A DNA stretch of 64,000 bases from positions 1 to 64,000 of the forward strand of contig JACKPA010000019.1 of the NCBI GenBank assembly GCA_024233865.1, given 5' to 3'. Made by a program: the position numbers and the translations under genes. Below, one piece after another: positions 8,975 through 18,791 of the stretch (its first letter is position 1; every line of letters begins with the position of its first letter). The notes under the pieces were generated by a model. It was given only the letters and a program-made list of their open reading frames with translations, made no database searches and was not told the origin of the DNA. Origin of the DNA: Leptospiraceae bacterium (lineage in GTDB: Bacteria > Spirochaetota > Leptospiria > Leptospirales > Leptospiraceae).

Positions 8975-9913
8975 TTATTTTCTCCATAAATTGCTCAAAG
9001 TTTTGTGAAACAACTTAAACCGACTCATTCTTTTTTGCAGTGGCACCTTATTTAAAAAATGATAGAATATTCCAAAACTTTGCGACATTCTATAAAATTT
9101 GTAAGCTCTTCTAGTTTCCGACATATCGACAATTGAACAATGTAATCTGTCTGAAAAAGCCAAACCGCTAAACGTTCACTGACAAACATTGTTCTTATTG
9201 ATAAAAGTAAGCAGAAGATGCCGAACCATAGAGCTGTATAGTTGGGTCGTATGATATGGAGAATGAAATGGTAAATACCAAAGGATATTAAGACAACAAT
9301 CAACATTCCTTCCCATACCAATTTCTCATAAAAACTTCTATTATTTCGTTCCCTCACATCTAGAATGGGTGGACTTAACACACCCCCATTATCATGAGAA
9401 AAATTCGCCGTTTCTGCAATCAAGGTAAGTGTGTTAGATTTAGGATCTGGATTTACCAAAAAAAGTTCCTTGTGAACCGATGGAACAGTCGAGTTCTTAT
9501 CCTTTCCAGGCTGTCCAACGAAAGATTTGGGACTAATACTCAAGAAGCGGACAGAAGTGTGCCAGATACCGCTATTGAGAAAGTTCGGGAGGATTCGAAG
9601 GAAGTTGGATGTGCAGGCGATAGGTTCCATACCCAATTCCTCCAATTTTTTCTTTGTTTTTTGTAAGACTATCCCAAAATCCGGGCTTGAGATAATAGGG
9701 TTGATCGCTTTCTTTGATTTCCACGTTAAATCGGTTCCAGAAAAATTCCCATTCCCCTTTTAGAACCACAGGTCCATCACGCTCGAAATCCCATTCAGAC
9801 AAATCAATCTGACCCTTGATACCAAAAGGTCGTGGTTTCTTGTTTTCCTCAAACCTACACATTGCTAATAGCAGGGAAAGAAGGAAAAGCATCCATAAAA
9901 AAGGTTTCTGCAT
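8975..9913 (-). pseudogene. Decayed 7TMR-DISM membrane sensor
   Basis: The first frame (9572-9913) gives a signal peptide with a possible lipobox (LLLAMC) and the start of a DISMED2-like carbohydrate-binding domain, with LKGEWEFFWNRF and GIGYGTYRLHIQLP. It stops after PPELSQ. A second frame (from about 9600 to 9052) continues with NSGIWHTSVRFLSI and the 7TM region (GIYHFILHIIRP, WFGIFCLLLSIRTMFVSERL). A third frame (to 8975) continues with KFYRMSQSFGIFYHFLNK. At least two frameshifts are needed, and no output domain follows. Family members normally end in a kinase, cyclase or GGDEF domain, so the 3' part is lost. Confidence 0.75.
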
Positions 9914-10310
9914 TCTAAAAATTATTTTTCCTTTAATGATTTATTCGTAAGCATAGATTTAATACCACCCCAAACCAAGTGGGATATTATCGAATGCCCA
10001 TATTACCAGTCAATGTGTCTTTATACCATGGATAATTTATTGGAGATACTGAAATTTCGGAAAAAATTTCAGTCGAACCAAACTTTCCTCTCCAAGATTT
10101 TTCTTGAAAAAAAAAGAGTCAACTATTTAATAATAACTAAAAGACCAATACAACCGGGTATTCTATCCCAAGCTAAGATACAAATTGCTAGAGATGCCGA
10201 AGTTTACCAAGACAGAAAAAGAGTTGGAGACGTATTTTGACAAATTTAGGACCCATTCTTAAAATTAGTCTTGGGTGGACATTGAATGACAAATGACAAA
10301 TCTTTATTAT
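9914..10310. other. Intergenic stretch without a recognisable gene
   Basis: A 75-codon frame (10013-10240, plus) and a 22-codon frame starting MPKFTKTEKELETYFDKF (10194-10262, plus) are open, but neither shows a family signature or a good ribosome site. The second has a charged, helix-like composition and could be a gene remnant. Nothing else is seen. Confidence 0.4.
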
Positions 10311-13300
10311 TTATGATAGTTTTGAATATTCTTTCCAAAACAATACGTTCGTAGTCTTACCATCTCCATCTTTGGAATACTTAGGTTTTAATCCATTTAC
10401 ATAATACATTTCAACTTCACCTTTGTTTTTTGCTTGCACTTTTCCCCTAAACTCACATTCAAAAAATTCTTTCGCCCTTTCATAAGTTGCTCCACTAATA
10501 TTGATCTTACCTGGTGTTCCACTTGACTCCATCCTAGAAGCTGTATTTACCGTATCACCCCAAACATCATAAGCAAACTTTTTCTCACCAATAACCCCAG
10601 CTACTAAAGGACCGGAATGAATACCAATACGTAATTCCCAAAATGGTTTACCTGTTAAAGCTTTTAGCTCTTTTATTCGGTTCATAATTAGTAGGAATTC
10701 CATTGCAGCCAATACACAATCAATAGCATGTGTCGTATTTATTCGAGGAATTCCACTTGCACACATATAACTATCACCAATGGTTTTTAGTTTTTCTAAG
10801 TCATACCTTTCTATTGCTTCATCAAACTCACCAAAACATAAATCTAGTTCTTTTACTAACATTTGTGGGGTTAAATGCTCTGCTATTTGAGTGAACCCCT
10901 TAAAGTCAGTAAACAATACAGAAACAGATTCAAAAAATATTGGCTCATAATAACCTTTCTCTTTCAATTCTATAGCAACTTCATTGGGCAAAATATTAAG
11001 TAGAAGTTTTTCAGATTTTTGACTTTCCTCTTCTACTTTTTGAAGAGCTATGGATAATTTTTCGGTTCTTTCTTTTACTTTATCTTCTAGATTTTCATAA
11101 AGCAAAGCATTTTCAATAGAGATTGCTGCTTGTGTTGATAAAATCTTAAGGACTTCCAACCTTTGAGGAGTAAAGGCACCTGTTACTTTATTATTTTCTA
11201 GATATAAAATTCCCACTAAGCGTCCTTGATTCATAATTGTTGTGCATAACACAGATTTAGGTTTTTCGGATTGAATATAAATATCTTTTATAAAATCTCC
11301 TTCTTGTGATGCATCAGTTAACACCACCTCTTTCTCACTACGTTTTACATATTGTACAATACTTTTAGAAATATTCACTTTATCTTTTAAATACTCACCA
11401 GTCAAAATTGTAGTTTCTCCGTTTTCTTTGCGTTCTGCCTGGATGATCATTTTCCCCGAAGTTTTTTCTTTTAACAACAATATTCCCTTTTCTGCTCCAG
11501 CGTTTTCACAGACTATATTCATAAGTTTTTTTAGCAGTTTCTCCAAGTGAACTTCTCCGGATAGCGTTTGCGAAGCTTTAGAAACTGTACCTAAGTCCAT
11601 AAATTGCCCACTGTTTTCTGTTGAGGTTACTTTTAATGTTTGTTTATTTAGAGTACTTTCCAAAGTAAACTTTTGAAATACTTTTTGCTCAAGTAAGCCT
11701 TGATATTTTTCTTTCATAAACTCCAATTTTCGAGTGGCTCCCCAACGTTTATAAACCAGATAAGCTTCTTGCATATAAATTGCAGCTTCCCTTTTTAATC
11801 CACGAGATAAGTAAAATTTCCCTGCTAATACAAGAATCATACCTTCATCTTGTTGCCATCCCCCCTCTTTGGCTTTCTCTGCGGCATCGTTATAATATTT
11901 TTCAGCTTTTAAAGACTTACCCGAAAGACGTGCTAACTCAGCTTCCATTGCCAAATATAAATGAAGAAAATTGACTGGACAATGGTCTGACCATTTCTTC
12001 ATTTGCTTATAACTTTTATTTATTCGTTTCTTTAGGTCTTTCTTTTTACCAGTTTCTGCTTTTAAATAAAGAGCAGAGCAAATAAAAAATGAAATAACAC
12101 AAAATCGTAATAAATAATTTGTACCATTAATAACTTCTTCGTCTTTTTCAATTTCCACTATATAATTGAATACATCTTCGTATTCTTCATATATAAAAAA
12201 GATTTCAGATTTACAGATTTGGTAAATTCTTAATCCTGATACATATTTTCTTTGCTGCATTCTATCTAAACATTTGTCTTCACTAAAAGAAGTTGTGTTC
12301 ATTGAAAAAGAGTCATCGGTCAATCCACAGAGATTTAAACAATATTGATAAAGTAAAATAGCAGTATCTAGTGAATCATCATATTTAATTGATTTTGAGA
12401 TGACAATTGATTTTTTTAAATATTCAATTTTGGTGTTTAAGTTCAGCTTAGGATTATAAAGATAAACATTATTGCTAGAATGGCCTAAGTATAAAAAATC
12501 TCCTGATTGAAATCCTGCTTCCACTGACTTTTGATAGCCTGGTGTTAGAGTTTCCCAATGTTCATTCCAATGATGAATAAATGTATTATAGGACATAAGA
12601 ATTCTACATTCTAAACTCTTATCCTTGTATTTTTCGTTAAGATTTACTCCTAGTTTTCCAAATTCATAACCATCTTTCATGTTACCTAATACACTTGTTA
12701 GTGCGTATCCATATGTCATGTAAGTAAATGCGGAATATGTTGTATTACCAAAACGAAGTGATAAATTCATCATTTTAAAAATAAGTAATGAAAGTAAGTT
12801 TTTATTTCCAGTTAAATATGTTGAGCTAATCAATTCCATCATAGACCTTATTGCTAGTTTCTTTTCATTGTCTACCATTTCCGGTAAATTTAAAAGAGCA
12901 GAAATCTTTTTCTTCCTCATATTCCATTTTACTACAAAAAATTCTTTTAAAATGAAGAAAGGATTTGGTTTATTAGGAATATTAATGCCCAATAAAGCTA
13001 AACTCTGCAGTCCAGCTTGAATAGATTCTTTATATTTTCCTAAAGTCGAATATTGACGTGATTGTATATATAATATTTCTACCTTTTCTAAATTGGTTTT
13101 TACATTTTTTAGCATTAACACAATAAGATTTTCGGCTTCATCTATCTCTCCCACTAAATAAGCGCACTGACAATACTCCATATATAAAGGCAATATCAAC
13201 TCATATTGTTCTTTCCAAGGGTTGTCACCAAGCAATTTATTACCAATTTTAATGTATTCTAATGCTACTTGATATGCAGTGGCATCTTTGGCTCTTATTC

Positions 13301-15566
13301 CGGCTTTTAAGTTTAAACGAACCAGTTTTTCTTTTTCTTTATCATCTGTTATTAAACTTTGACCTTCGTTTAATTGCCTGAGAATATCTATAAGTTTTTC
13401 TTCCTGTTCGTTTTTATTCAAGTTACTTAACATCAAACGGCCAATACTCAGGTGAACTTCCGGTTTCTTATTCTCATCAATCAAAGAATAAGCAGCTTGT
13501 TGGACTCGGTCTTGTTGAAATTGATATTCCGGATTAAACGATAAATCATTTTCTGCCACGAATTTATAATCTTCACTAAGCGGAGCAATTAAGCCGGACT
13601 TAAGAGCTTCAAAAAGATCAATGCTTGTCATTTCAATAGATTTTTCATGGATAATGGAAAGGGTTTTCAAATCAAATGTATTACCAATACAAGCAGCTAA
13701 TTGCAAAATACGCCTGGTAGTAGGAGATAATTTATGCAAAGCTTTTATCATAAACTCCACAACATTTCCACTGGTTTCAGCTTGTTTTATGCTTTCTATT
13801 TCCCACTCCCAGCAACCTTTATCTCGGTTAAACCAAATAGCTTCTTCTTGGTACAGGTTTTTAAATAACTCATTCACAAAGAAGGGATTTCCTTCTGTTT
13901 TTTGGTGTAAGAGTTTTGCTATTGTTAAACATTTTTGTGGATTTGAATGAAGTGTATCAACTACAATTTGATTGACACTAGTTTCCGACAATGGTTTTAA
14001 GATAAGATTATGAAGTCTTTTGATTTTTCCTATCGCATCTAGAGAAAGCCTCAAAGGGTGGGATTCACCTACTTCATTATCACGATAAGCTGCTATAATA
14101 AACAGATAAGGGAGATCAGCTGATTCCATCCAATGTCGTAATAAGTTTAAGGTAGGAGGGTCACTCCATTGTAGATCATCCAGGAAAATGACTAAAGGAT
14201 GTTCCAGGTCTGCAAAGACTTTTATAAAGTCATGAAAAACAATCTTAAAACGGTTTTGGCTTTCAGTGGGACCCAATTCCTGTACCGGAGGTTGCTTGTC
14301 TACAATACTTTCTAGATCAGGTATCATATCCAAAACAATTTGTCCGTTAGGACCAAAGCTTTTTAGTAACTTCTCTCTCCAAATATTTAGCTTCTCCTCA
14401 GTCTCTGCCATTAACTGGTGAGTAAGGTTACGAAAAGCTTGAGAAATTGCTTTGTATGGAATATTTTTTTGAAACTGATCAAACTTTCCTTCAATGAAAT
14501 AACCACGTTTTTGTACAATTGGTTTCTGAACTTCGTGAACTAATGCTGATTTTCCTACACCAGAATAGCCAGATACAAGAAGTAATTCGGTATTTCCTCT
14601 TACTACTTTATCAAAAGTTGACATGAGCGACTCTACTTCTTTTTCACGACCATACATTTTTTGCGGAATCTGGAATTGTTCGGAAATATCCCATTTACCA
14701 GGTTGAAAATTTTCAATTTTTCTATTTTTTGACCATTGTTTGCGACATTCATCTATGTCTTTTAAAAGACCATAAGAACTCTGGTAACGGTCCTCTGCAT
14801 TCTTTGCCATCAATTTTAGAATAATAGCTTCAATTGCTTCAGGAATTTCCGGATTTATTTTGGATGGTTGGGTTGGATTTTTACTGATGTGAGAATAAAC
14901 CCAACCCATCATATCTTCAGCTTCAAAAGGAAGTTGCCCGGTTATCATTTCAAAAAGAGTTACTCCAAGAGAATAGTAGTCTGTTCTATAATCCAACTCT
15001 CGGTTCATACGCCCGGTTTGTTCAGGAGAAATGTATGGAAGGGAACCCTCAAGTCGTTCAGATACATTTAAGCTTTGTCTTTCCCTGGAAAGTTCAGAAG
15101 AAATACCGAAGTCTATAATTTTAATTTTATTAGTTTGAGAATCTAAAAGAATATTCCTGGGATTGATATCTTTATGAATGACATTTTCATAGTGAGATTT
15201 TCCCAATATTCGAACTAGGATAGGAACAACAGCAAAGAATCTGTCCATGGTAAATCTTTTTTCTTTCAGCAAGAATTTATCAATAGATTCAGCAAAAAGT
15301 TCCATAATAATCGCCACATTGCCTTGTCCATAGGTTTCCAGGTTGTACATTTCAATAATGCCAGAAGAACTAATTTTTTTAGCGATACCATATTCTCTTT
15401 TTAAACGTGCAATCTCGTTAGGTGAAGGATAGGTATCCTTTAAGGTCTTAATTACTACTTCTTTGTTATCAGAAAGTCGTATTGCACGAACTACTATAGT
15501 AAGAAGTGTTTCGTGGATTGTTTCTTGAATCTTATAGTCAGTGAGATTAATTGCTACATTTTCCAT
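10311..15566 (-). CDS. Ser/Thr kinase - AAA ATPase - TPR - GAF - adenylate cyclase giant signalling protein
   Basis: A 1751-residue protein. Residues about 11-275 are a protein kinase: K40, HKDINPRNIL (D133, N138), DFG at 152-154, and SPEQTGRMNR. Residues about 300-600 are an ATPase of the kind seen in MalT/AAA_16 proteins, with Walker A GYSGVGKS (333-340) and Walker B VIFLDDLQWSD. A long helical TPR-like region follows, then a GAF domain (from about 1370), a coiled coil (VKERTEKLSIALQK) and a C-terminal class III cyclase with VLFTDFKGFT and LKTIGDSYMC supplying the metal Asp residues. The architecture is known in Leptospira and cyanobacteria. It may link phosphorylation and small-molecule sensing to cAMP; the ligand is unknown. 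It appears monocistronic and is bounded upstream by IS91-type debris. Confidence 0.93.
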   Translation of the reverse strand: MENVAINLTDYKIQETIHETLLTIVVRAIRLSDNKEVVIKTLKDTYPSPNEIARLKREYGIAKKISSSGIIEMYNLETYGQGNVAIIMELFAESIDKFLLKEKRFTMDRFFAVVPILVRILGKSHYENVIHKDINPRNILLDSQTNKIKIIDFGISSELSRERQSLNVSERLEGSLPYISPEQTGRMNRELDYRTDYYSLGVTLFEMITGQLPFEAEDMMGWVYSHISKNPTQPSKINPEIPEAIEAIILKLMAKNAEDRYQSSYGLLKDIDECRKQWSKNRKIENFQPGKWDISEQFQIPQKMYGREKEVESLMSTFDKVVRGNTELLLVSGYSGVGKSALVHEVQKPIVQKRGYFIEGKFDQFQKNIPYKAISQAFRNLTHQLMAETEEKLNIWREKLLKSFGPNGQIVLDMIPDLESIVDKQPPVQELGPTESQNRFKIVFHDFIKVFADLEHPLVIFLDDLQWSDPPTLNLLRHWMESADLPYLFIIAAYRDNEVGESHPLRLSLDAIGKIKRLHNLILKPLSETSVNQIVVDTLHSNPQKCLTIAKLLHQKTEGNPFFVNELFKNLYQEEAIWFNRDKGCWEWEIESIKQAETSGNVVEFMIKALHKLSPTTRRILQLAACIGNTFDLKTLSIIHEKSIEMTSIDLFEALKSGLIAPLSEDYKFVAENDLSFNPEYQFQQDRVQQAAYSLIDENKKPEVHLSIGRLMLSNLNKNEQEEKLIDILRQLNEGQSLITDDKEKEKLVRLNLKAGIRAKDATAYQVALEYIKIGNKLLGDNPWKEQYELILPLYMEYCQCAYLVGEIDEAENLIVLMLKNVKTNLEKVEILYIQSRQYSTLGKYKESIQAGLQSLALLGINIPNKPNPFFILKEFFVVKWNMRKKKISALLNLPEMVDNEKKLAIRSMMELISSTYLTGNKNLLSLLIFKMMNLSLRFGNTTYSAFTYMTYGYALTSVLGNMKDGYEFGKLGVNLNEKYKDKSLECRILMSYNTFIHHWNEHWETLTPGYQKSVEAGFQSGDFLYLGHSSNNVYLYNPKLNLNTKIEYLKKSIVISKSIKYDDSLDTAILLYQYCLNLCGLTDDSFSMNTTSFSEDKCLDRMQQRKYVSGLRIYQICKSEIFFIYEEYEDVFNYIVEIEKDEEVINGTNYLLRFCVISFFICSALYLKAETGKKKDLKKRINKSYKQMKKWSDHCPVNFLHLYLAMEAELARLSGKSLKAEKYYNDAAEKAKEGGWQQDEGMILVLAGKFYLSRGLKREAAIYMQEAYLVYKRWGATRKLEFMKEKYQGLLEQKVFQKFTLESTLNKQTLKVTSTENSGQFMDLGTVSKASQTLSGEVHLEKLLKKLMNIVCENAGAEKGILLLKEKTSGKMIIQAERKENGETTILTGEYLKDKVNISKSIVQYVKRSEKEVVLTDASQEGDFIKDIYIQSEKPKSVLCTTIMNQGRLVGILYLENNKVTGAFTPQRLEVLKILSTQAAISIENALLYENLEDKVKERTEKLSIALQKVEEESQKSEKLLLNILPNEVAIELKEKGYYEPIFFESVSVLFTDFKGFTQIAEHLTPQMLVKELDLCFGEFDEAIERYDLEKLKTIGDSYMCASGIPRINTTHAIDCVLAAMEFLLIMNRIKELKALTGKPFWELRIGIHSGPLVAGVIGEKKFAYDVWGDTVNTASRMESSGTPGKINISGATYERAKEFFECEFRGKVQAKNKGEVEMYYVNGLKPKYSKDGDGKTTNVLFWKEYSKLS

Positions 15567-16002
15567 TTAAAATAAGTTATCAAAGTCCCTTTTCCTTTAA
15601 GCTCTAAGTATTGTTTCAGACGTTTATCCCTGTAAAGATAATAACCTCCTGTGATTGTAAAAAATTACAATCTAAAATTACATTGTTTTAGAGTAAAATG
15701 TCTGAAACATATTCGACAAGCTCAGTGCATCGCAATGCATTGAACGAAGCTGTTTACGCCGTTACCAGCGAAAATCCATAGAATGGGGGGACTAAACCCA
15801 GACGGGACAACATGCTGAAGAAATCGCCTGATAAATTCTTCATGTTCCAGTCATCTTATGGGAAGTCTTTGGTAGCCATGGCAGGGGTTTTTGGGGATTG
15901 GCTTTACGCCGGAGAAACGCACTTTCCTATATAATAAATGGAATTTGCTATATAAGAAACCCTATACAATTTCATCAGGGGATTTTGTCCATACCAAAAG
16001 GA
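15567..16002. mobile_element. IS91-type remnant, internally deleted copy (15602-15935)
   Basis: The segment at 15602-15796 matches 30489-30678 nearly base for base. After GGGGGGACT it skips about 50 bases of transposase code, rejoins at AAACCCAGACGGGACAAC, and ends with the TCATCTTATGGGAAGTCTTT tail shared with 6665-6746. It contains a perfect hairpin (GATTGTAA / TTACAATC, 15653-15672) and a longer inverted pair TGTTTCAGAC / GTCTGAAACA. No gene is present; it is a non-coding, probably immobile fragment between two signalling genes. Confidence 0.65.
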
Positions 16003-17541
16003 TTAATTGACCTCAATACAAAGTGCTGTCCTATCATCATTAATACGATTGTTTGTGTAATTTTCAATTCTCTCTAATAACTTTTTAACAAGAGATTCGG
16101 CTGATTCCTGGGAATATTCGGATACCCATTCCAAAAAACCTTCCAAACCAAGCATAGCACTATCATTTTTGTCATTAAAAATCTCATACAAACCATCTGA
16201 ATAGACAAGCAATTTATCACCTTTTTGTAATTCGACAAAGTATTGTTCAAATGTTGGTTCGGGAATCAACATTAAAAGGTGCCCTCTGCCTTGCAGTACT
16301 ATAACTTTTTTATCTCGAATAAGAATAATTGGTGAATGACCGGCATACGAATAGTACAACACCTTAAGCCTAGTATCTAGCCTAATATAGACGGAAGTAA
16401 GATAATGTGTTTCAGATAAAAACTTCAAAGAATCATGAATATGATAAAACATTTTTTCCAAAAATAGTTTGGAAGAATCTGCTATCTTAAAAATAAGGTT
16501 CGCCATAGTGGAGACCATTGCTGCAGAGATTCCATGACCGGATACATCACCTAATATAACGTCAATTATATCAGTATCTACTATTTTAAAATCTATAAAA
16601 TCTCCTCCAATGCTGTCCATTGCTTGGTAGTGATGAAAAAAAGAAAATCCTTTCATATCCGGAAATTTTTCGGGAACCAAAAATAACTGTGTAGCCTTGG
16701 CAATCTTCAATTGTTTTGATATGGTGTTGTAAAATTTTTGAATGATTAAATCCTTCTCCTTTTTTTCCGTAATGTCTTGGACGATTCCAATGTATTGAAG
16801 TATGCTTCCATCCTCTGTTGTTTTAAATGGTTTTGCTTTAAGAGACAGCCAGAAGGGTCTATCACCTAATAAAACCTTTATATCATTTTGGTATAGATCA
16901 ACCTTAGACTCAACTATTGCATGGAGCTGCAAAACTCTATCCAAAGTATCTAGATGATTCACCGTATCAAACGGTACACCCGGAAAGATGATCTCCATAA
17001 TTTGAGAAAAGGGAGAATTATAGAAGATAATTTTTTTGAGGTTTATGTCATATATATAAACACCTTCCGGAGAGATTTCCAAAACAGACGCTAAAAATTT
17101 TTTTTGGACGCTTATTTCTTTCAATTCTAGTTTGGCTTCTTCCACTTTTTCAAGAATAGAACTGTCAAACAGAATTTTCCTTTTTAGCCTTGCTTGTACA
17201 CTTTCCAATAGATCTTTTTCGCGGAACGGTTTGGTCAAATAGTCATCTACGGATAGATTCATTCCATAACGAATGTCATTTTCTCCCGACTTCCCCGTTA
17301 GAAAAATAAATGGTGTAGTTTGTAATTCTTTAATGGTTTGGATTTCCTGGAGAACTTCATAACCACTTATTCCAGGCATCATAATGTCACAAACAATAAG
17401 ATCGGGCTTGAATTCTTTTACTTTTTGGATTCCATCCGTTCCATCTAAAGCCATTAAGGTTTCATAACCATTGTCTGATAATATCTCTTCAATACTCAGA
17501 CGAACATCTTTATCATCATCTATAATTAATATTTTAGTCAT
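16003..17541 (-). CDS. Response regulator with PAS domain and SpoIIE/PP2C phosphatase output
   Basis: 512 residues. The N-terminal receiver has DDD near residues 8-10, phospho-acceptor D52 (IVCDIMMPG), T82 in FLTGKSG and K104 (YLTKPF). A PAS-like segment (about 140-270) ends in IQDITEKKEKD. The C-terminal half is a PPM/SpoIIE-type Ser/Thr phosphatase with SIGGDFIDF, LGDVSGHGISAAM and YSDGLYEIF carrying the metal Asp residues. Such proteins dephosphorylate anti-sigma-factor antagonists under control of a histidine kinase. It is last in a three-gene minus-strand cluster with the kinases at 18792-21209 and 17559-18788, 17 nt after the previous gene, so they probably share a phosphorelay. Confidence 0.9.
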   Translation of the reverse strand: MTKILIIDDDKDVRLSIEEILSDNGYETLMALDGTDGIQKVKEFKPDLIVCDIMMPGISGYEVLQEIQTIKELQTTPFIFLTGKSGENDIRYGMNLSVDDYLTKPFREKDLLESVQARLKRKILFDSSILEKVEEAKLELKEISVQKKFLASVLEISPEGVYIYDINLKKIIFYNSPFSQIMEIIFPGVPFDTVNHLDTLDRVLQLHAIVESKVDLYQNDIKVLLGDRPFWLSLKAKPFKTTEDGSILQYIGIVQDITEKKEKDLIIQKFYNTISKQLKIAKATQLFLVPEKFPDMKGFSFFHHYQAMDSIGGDFIDFKIVDTDIIDVILGDVSGHGISAAMVSTMANLIFKIADSSKLFLEKMFYHIHDSLKFLSETHYLTSVYIRLDTRLKVLYYSYAGHSPIILIRDKKVIVLQGRGHLLMLIPEPTFEQYFVELQKGDKLLVYSDGLYEIFNDKNDSAMLGLEGFLEWVSEYSQESAESLVKKLLERIENYTNNRINDDRTALCIEVN

Positions 17542-17558
17542 TACTATCTACAATTCCT

Positions 17559-18788
17559 CTATATAGGTAGGGCAACTTCTGCCAATACACAATATTTTGA
17601 ATTGTCTCTGGCTGTATGATCCAAAGCGTTTTTTATCCAGAATAATCCGTTGTGTAACCTGGTTATATGATTCACAACCGTAAGTCCTAACCCAAGCAAA
17701 AATTTCTCATTGTAAGAATAGAATAAATCTTCCGAACTTTTAGCCAAACGGAAAAACGGCTCAGTTACGAGCTTTTCATAGTTTTTAGGAACTCCTAATT
17801 CTTCTTTTTGAATACTATTTTTTACCGCAAATACCGTATAGCCATCTTGGATATAAGAATAAATACCAATTTTGGAGTTTTGCATTGTGTATTTGCTTGC
17901 ATTGATAATTAATTCTTCTAATAAAATACCAAAAAAATCTTTATGAATTTTTATCTCGTGGTTTGCTTGAGTACTTCCTATCACAAACTCGGAATTCATT
18001 TTCTCCTTAACAGGTTCTTCTAGCCTTGTTACTATATCTTTAATAATTGAGGAAACTTTAGAAGTTGGAAAGGGACTTAAAGCTAGTTTTTCTTTTGATA
18101 AAATGGAAAATGAATTTGCCAAAGAATTAAGCTGGTTTTTGCAAGTTTGGTTATTGGAAATTAATAGATTAATTAAATCTTTATCTAAAACGATATTACC
18201 ATCTTTATCTTCTTTTTTGATTTCATCAATCATTTCCGTAATAGAGATGGCAACACTAATTCCGGCTCCTTGGAGCATATTCGTTTGCAAGCTATGAATC
18301 AGCTCTGCTGTGATTTTTGGTTTATCGCTTGTTCTACTTTCTTTGTATTCATTCCATTCGATTTTGGATTGGATAACACGTCCGGCTTTTATTTGCATCT
18401 CCCTTTGCTGCTCTAGTTGTTCTTTGTGTTGAATGGCTTTTTTAACTACGTCTTCAATGGTTTTCAGCTTAATGGGTTTTAAGATGTAATCATAAACTCC
18501 TAGTTTCATTATGTTGATAATCACATGGGATTCGCTATTTCCCGTTAGCATCACAACTACAGCATCCGGTTCTTGCAATTTTAGTCTTGTTATAAACTGA
18601 TCTCCATTCATTATAGGCATATTATAATCTACTATGTACAGATCGTATTTATTGTACAGCAATTTCTCCATAGCACTGCTTCCATCGTTAGAACCTTCTG
18701 CATGAAATCCCATTTCATCAATTATATCACAAAGAAATTCCCTAACGTCCATTTCATCATCTACCACTAAAATTTTTCTTTTATTCAT
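17559..18788 (-). CDS. Receiver domain fused to a divergent histidine kinase
   Basis: 409 residues. The receiver (1-125) has acidic residues VVDDE, phospho-acceptor D54 (YIVDYNMPIMNG) and K in YILKPIK. The rest resembles a histidine kinase: a possible dimerisation segment around ELIHSLQTNM, an N-box ELIINASKY, and a C-terminal GLGLTVVNHITRLH G2-like motif. The G1 box is poorly conserved, so catalysis is uncertain and an adaptor role is possible. It lies only 3 nt after the upstream hybrid kinase and 17 nt before the SpoIIE-type regulator, consistent with one operon. Confidence 0.8.
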   Translation of the reverse strand: MNKRKILVVDDEMDVREFLCDIIDEMGFHAEGSNDGSSAMEKLLYNKYDLYIVDYNMPIMNGDQFITRLKLQEPDAVVVMLTGNSESHVIINIMKLGVYDYILKPIKLKTIEDVVKKAIQHKEQLEQQREMQIKAGRVIQSKIEWNEYKESRTSDKPKITAELIHSLQTNMLQGAGISVAISITEMIDEIKKEDKDGNIVLDKDLINLLISNNQTCKNQLNSLANSFSILSKEKLALSPFPTSKVSSIIKDIVTRLEEPVKEKMNSEFVIGSTQANHEIKIHKDFFGILLEELIINASKYTMQNSKIGIYSYIQDGYTVFAVKNSIQKEELGVPKNYEKLVTEPFFRLAKSSEDLFYSYNEKFLLGLGLTVVNHITRLHNGLFWIKNALDHTARDNSKYCVLAEVALPI

Positions 18789-18791
18789 TTT

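Noticed and set aside
9394..9763. Two overlapping plus-strand frames opposite the DISM sensor remnant
   Set aside because: Antisense shadows: the minus strand shows recognisable domain motifs, the plus frames do not.
10013..10240. 75-codon open frame on the plus strand
   Set aside because: No ribosome site, no family signature, and composition like surrounding non-coding DNA. Kept only as a note in the intergenic entry.
15653..15672. Perfect hairpin GATTGTAA/TTACAATC considered as a terminator
   Set aside because: It is A/T-rich without a T-run and is repeated at the IS91-type copy near 30540, so it belongs to the mobile remnant.
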